From contig JAPUFZ010000306.1 of NCBI GenBank assembly GCA_027293245.1, forward strand, positions 1 to 5,745: 5,745 bases of DNA, written 5' to 3'. Shown in pieces: positions 5,720 through 5,745 of the stretch. The first letter of the stretch is position 1, and every line of letters starts with the position of its first letter. The notes under the pieces were generated by a model. That model was not told the DNA's origin. It did not search any database and was given only the letters and a program-made list of their open reading frames with translations. The stretch is from Gammaproteobacteria bacterium (GTDB taxonomy: Bacteria > Pseudomonadota > Gammaproteobacteria > GCA-001735895). Both the position numbers and the translations under genes were made by a program.

Positions 5720-5745
5720 AAATTGTCAATCTTTAATGCAGATTA

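Overview
The window looks like chromosomal DNA of a free-living gammaproteobacterium, possibly marine. This is inferred from roughly even GC content, dense gene packing, GAGG-type ribosome binding sites, a Gram-negative exported beta-barrel protein and the style of the encoded proteins. No phage, transposon, CRISPR, tRNA or rRNA signal was seen, and the exact organism cannot be named.

Layout, left to right. (1) A small exported protein of unknown function on the plus strand ends at 355; its signal peptide appears to be interrupted by an in-frame TAA very near the start. (2) Convergent to it, on the minus strand (377-1414), is a phosphotransferase of the aminoglycoside-phosphotransferase fold, most like hydroxylysine kinase. 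(3) A divergent intergenic region of about 185 bases holds a good -10 element and a 10-bp palindrome just before the next gene. (4) A tight plus-strand cluster follows: a hydantoinase/oxoprolinase-family (HyuA-like) ASKHA ATPase (1600-3627); a 243-residue protein joining a CblC/QueG-like domain to two [4Fe-4S] cysteine sets (3624-4355, sharing GTGA with the stop of the gene before); and a 68-residue protein with a CxxCH motif (4295-4501, overlapping its neighbour by 61 bases). (5) A weakly coding stretch (4502-4813) contains one doubtful small reading frame, an inverted repeat, a consensus TATAAT and a second palindrome. (6) A signal-peptide-bearing outer-membrane beta-barrel-like protein (4814-5719) ends the window.

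The most interesting part is the three-gene overlapping cluster at 1600-4501. The middle protein looks like a compact relative of cobalamin-handling proteins (CblC/MMACHC, QueG, reductive dehalogenases), with its own iron-sulfur electron relay. The first protein belongs to the actin-like ATPase superfamily, which also contains the ATPases that reactivate corrinoid proteins. No HyuB subunit follows it. A working hypothesis is that the cluster is an ATP-driven redox module acting on a corrinoid or similar cofactor. This is inference from motifs and gene order recalled from memory; no alignment or search was run.
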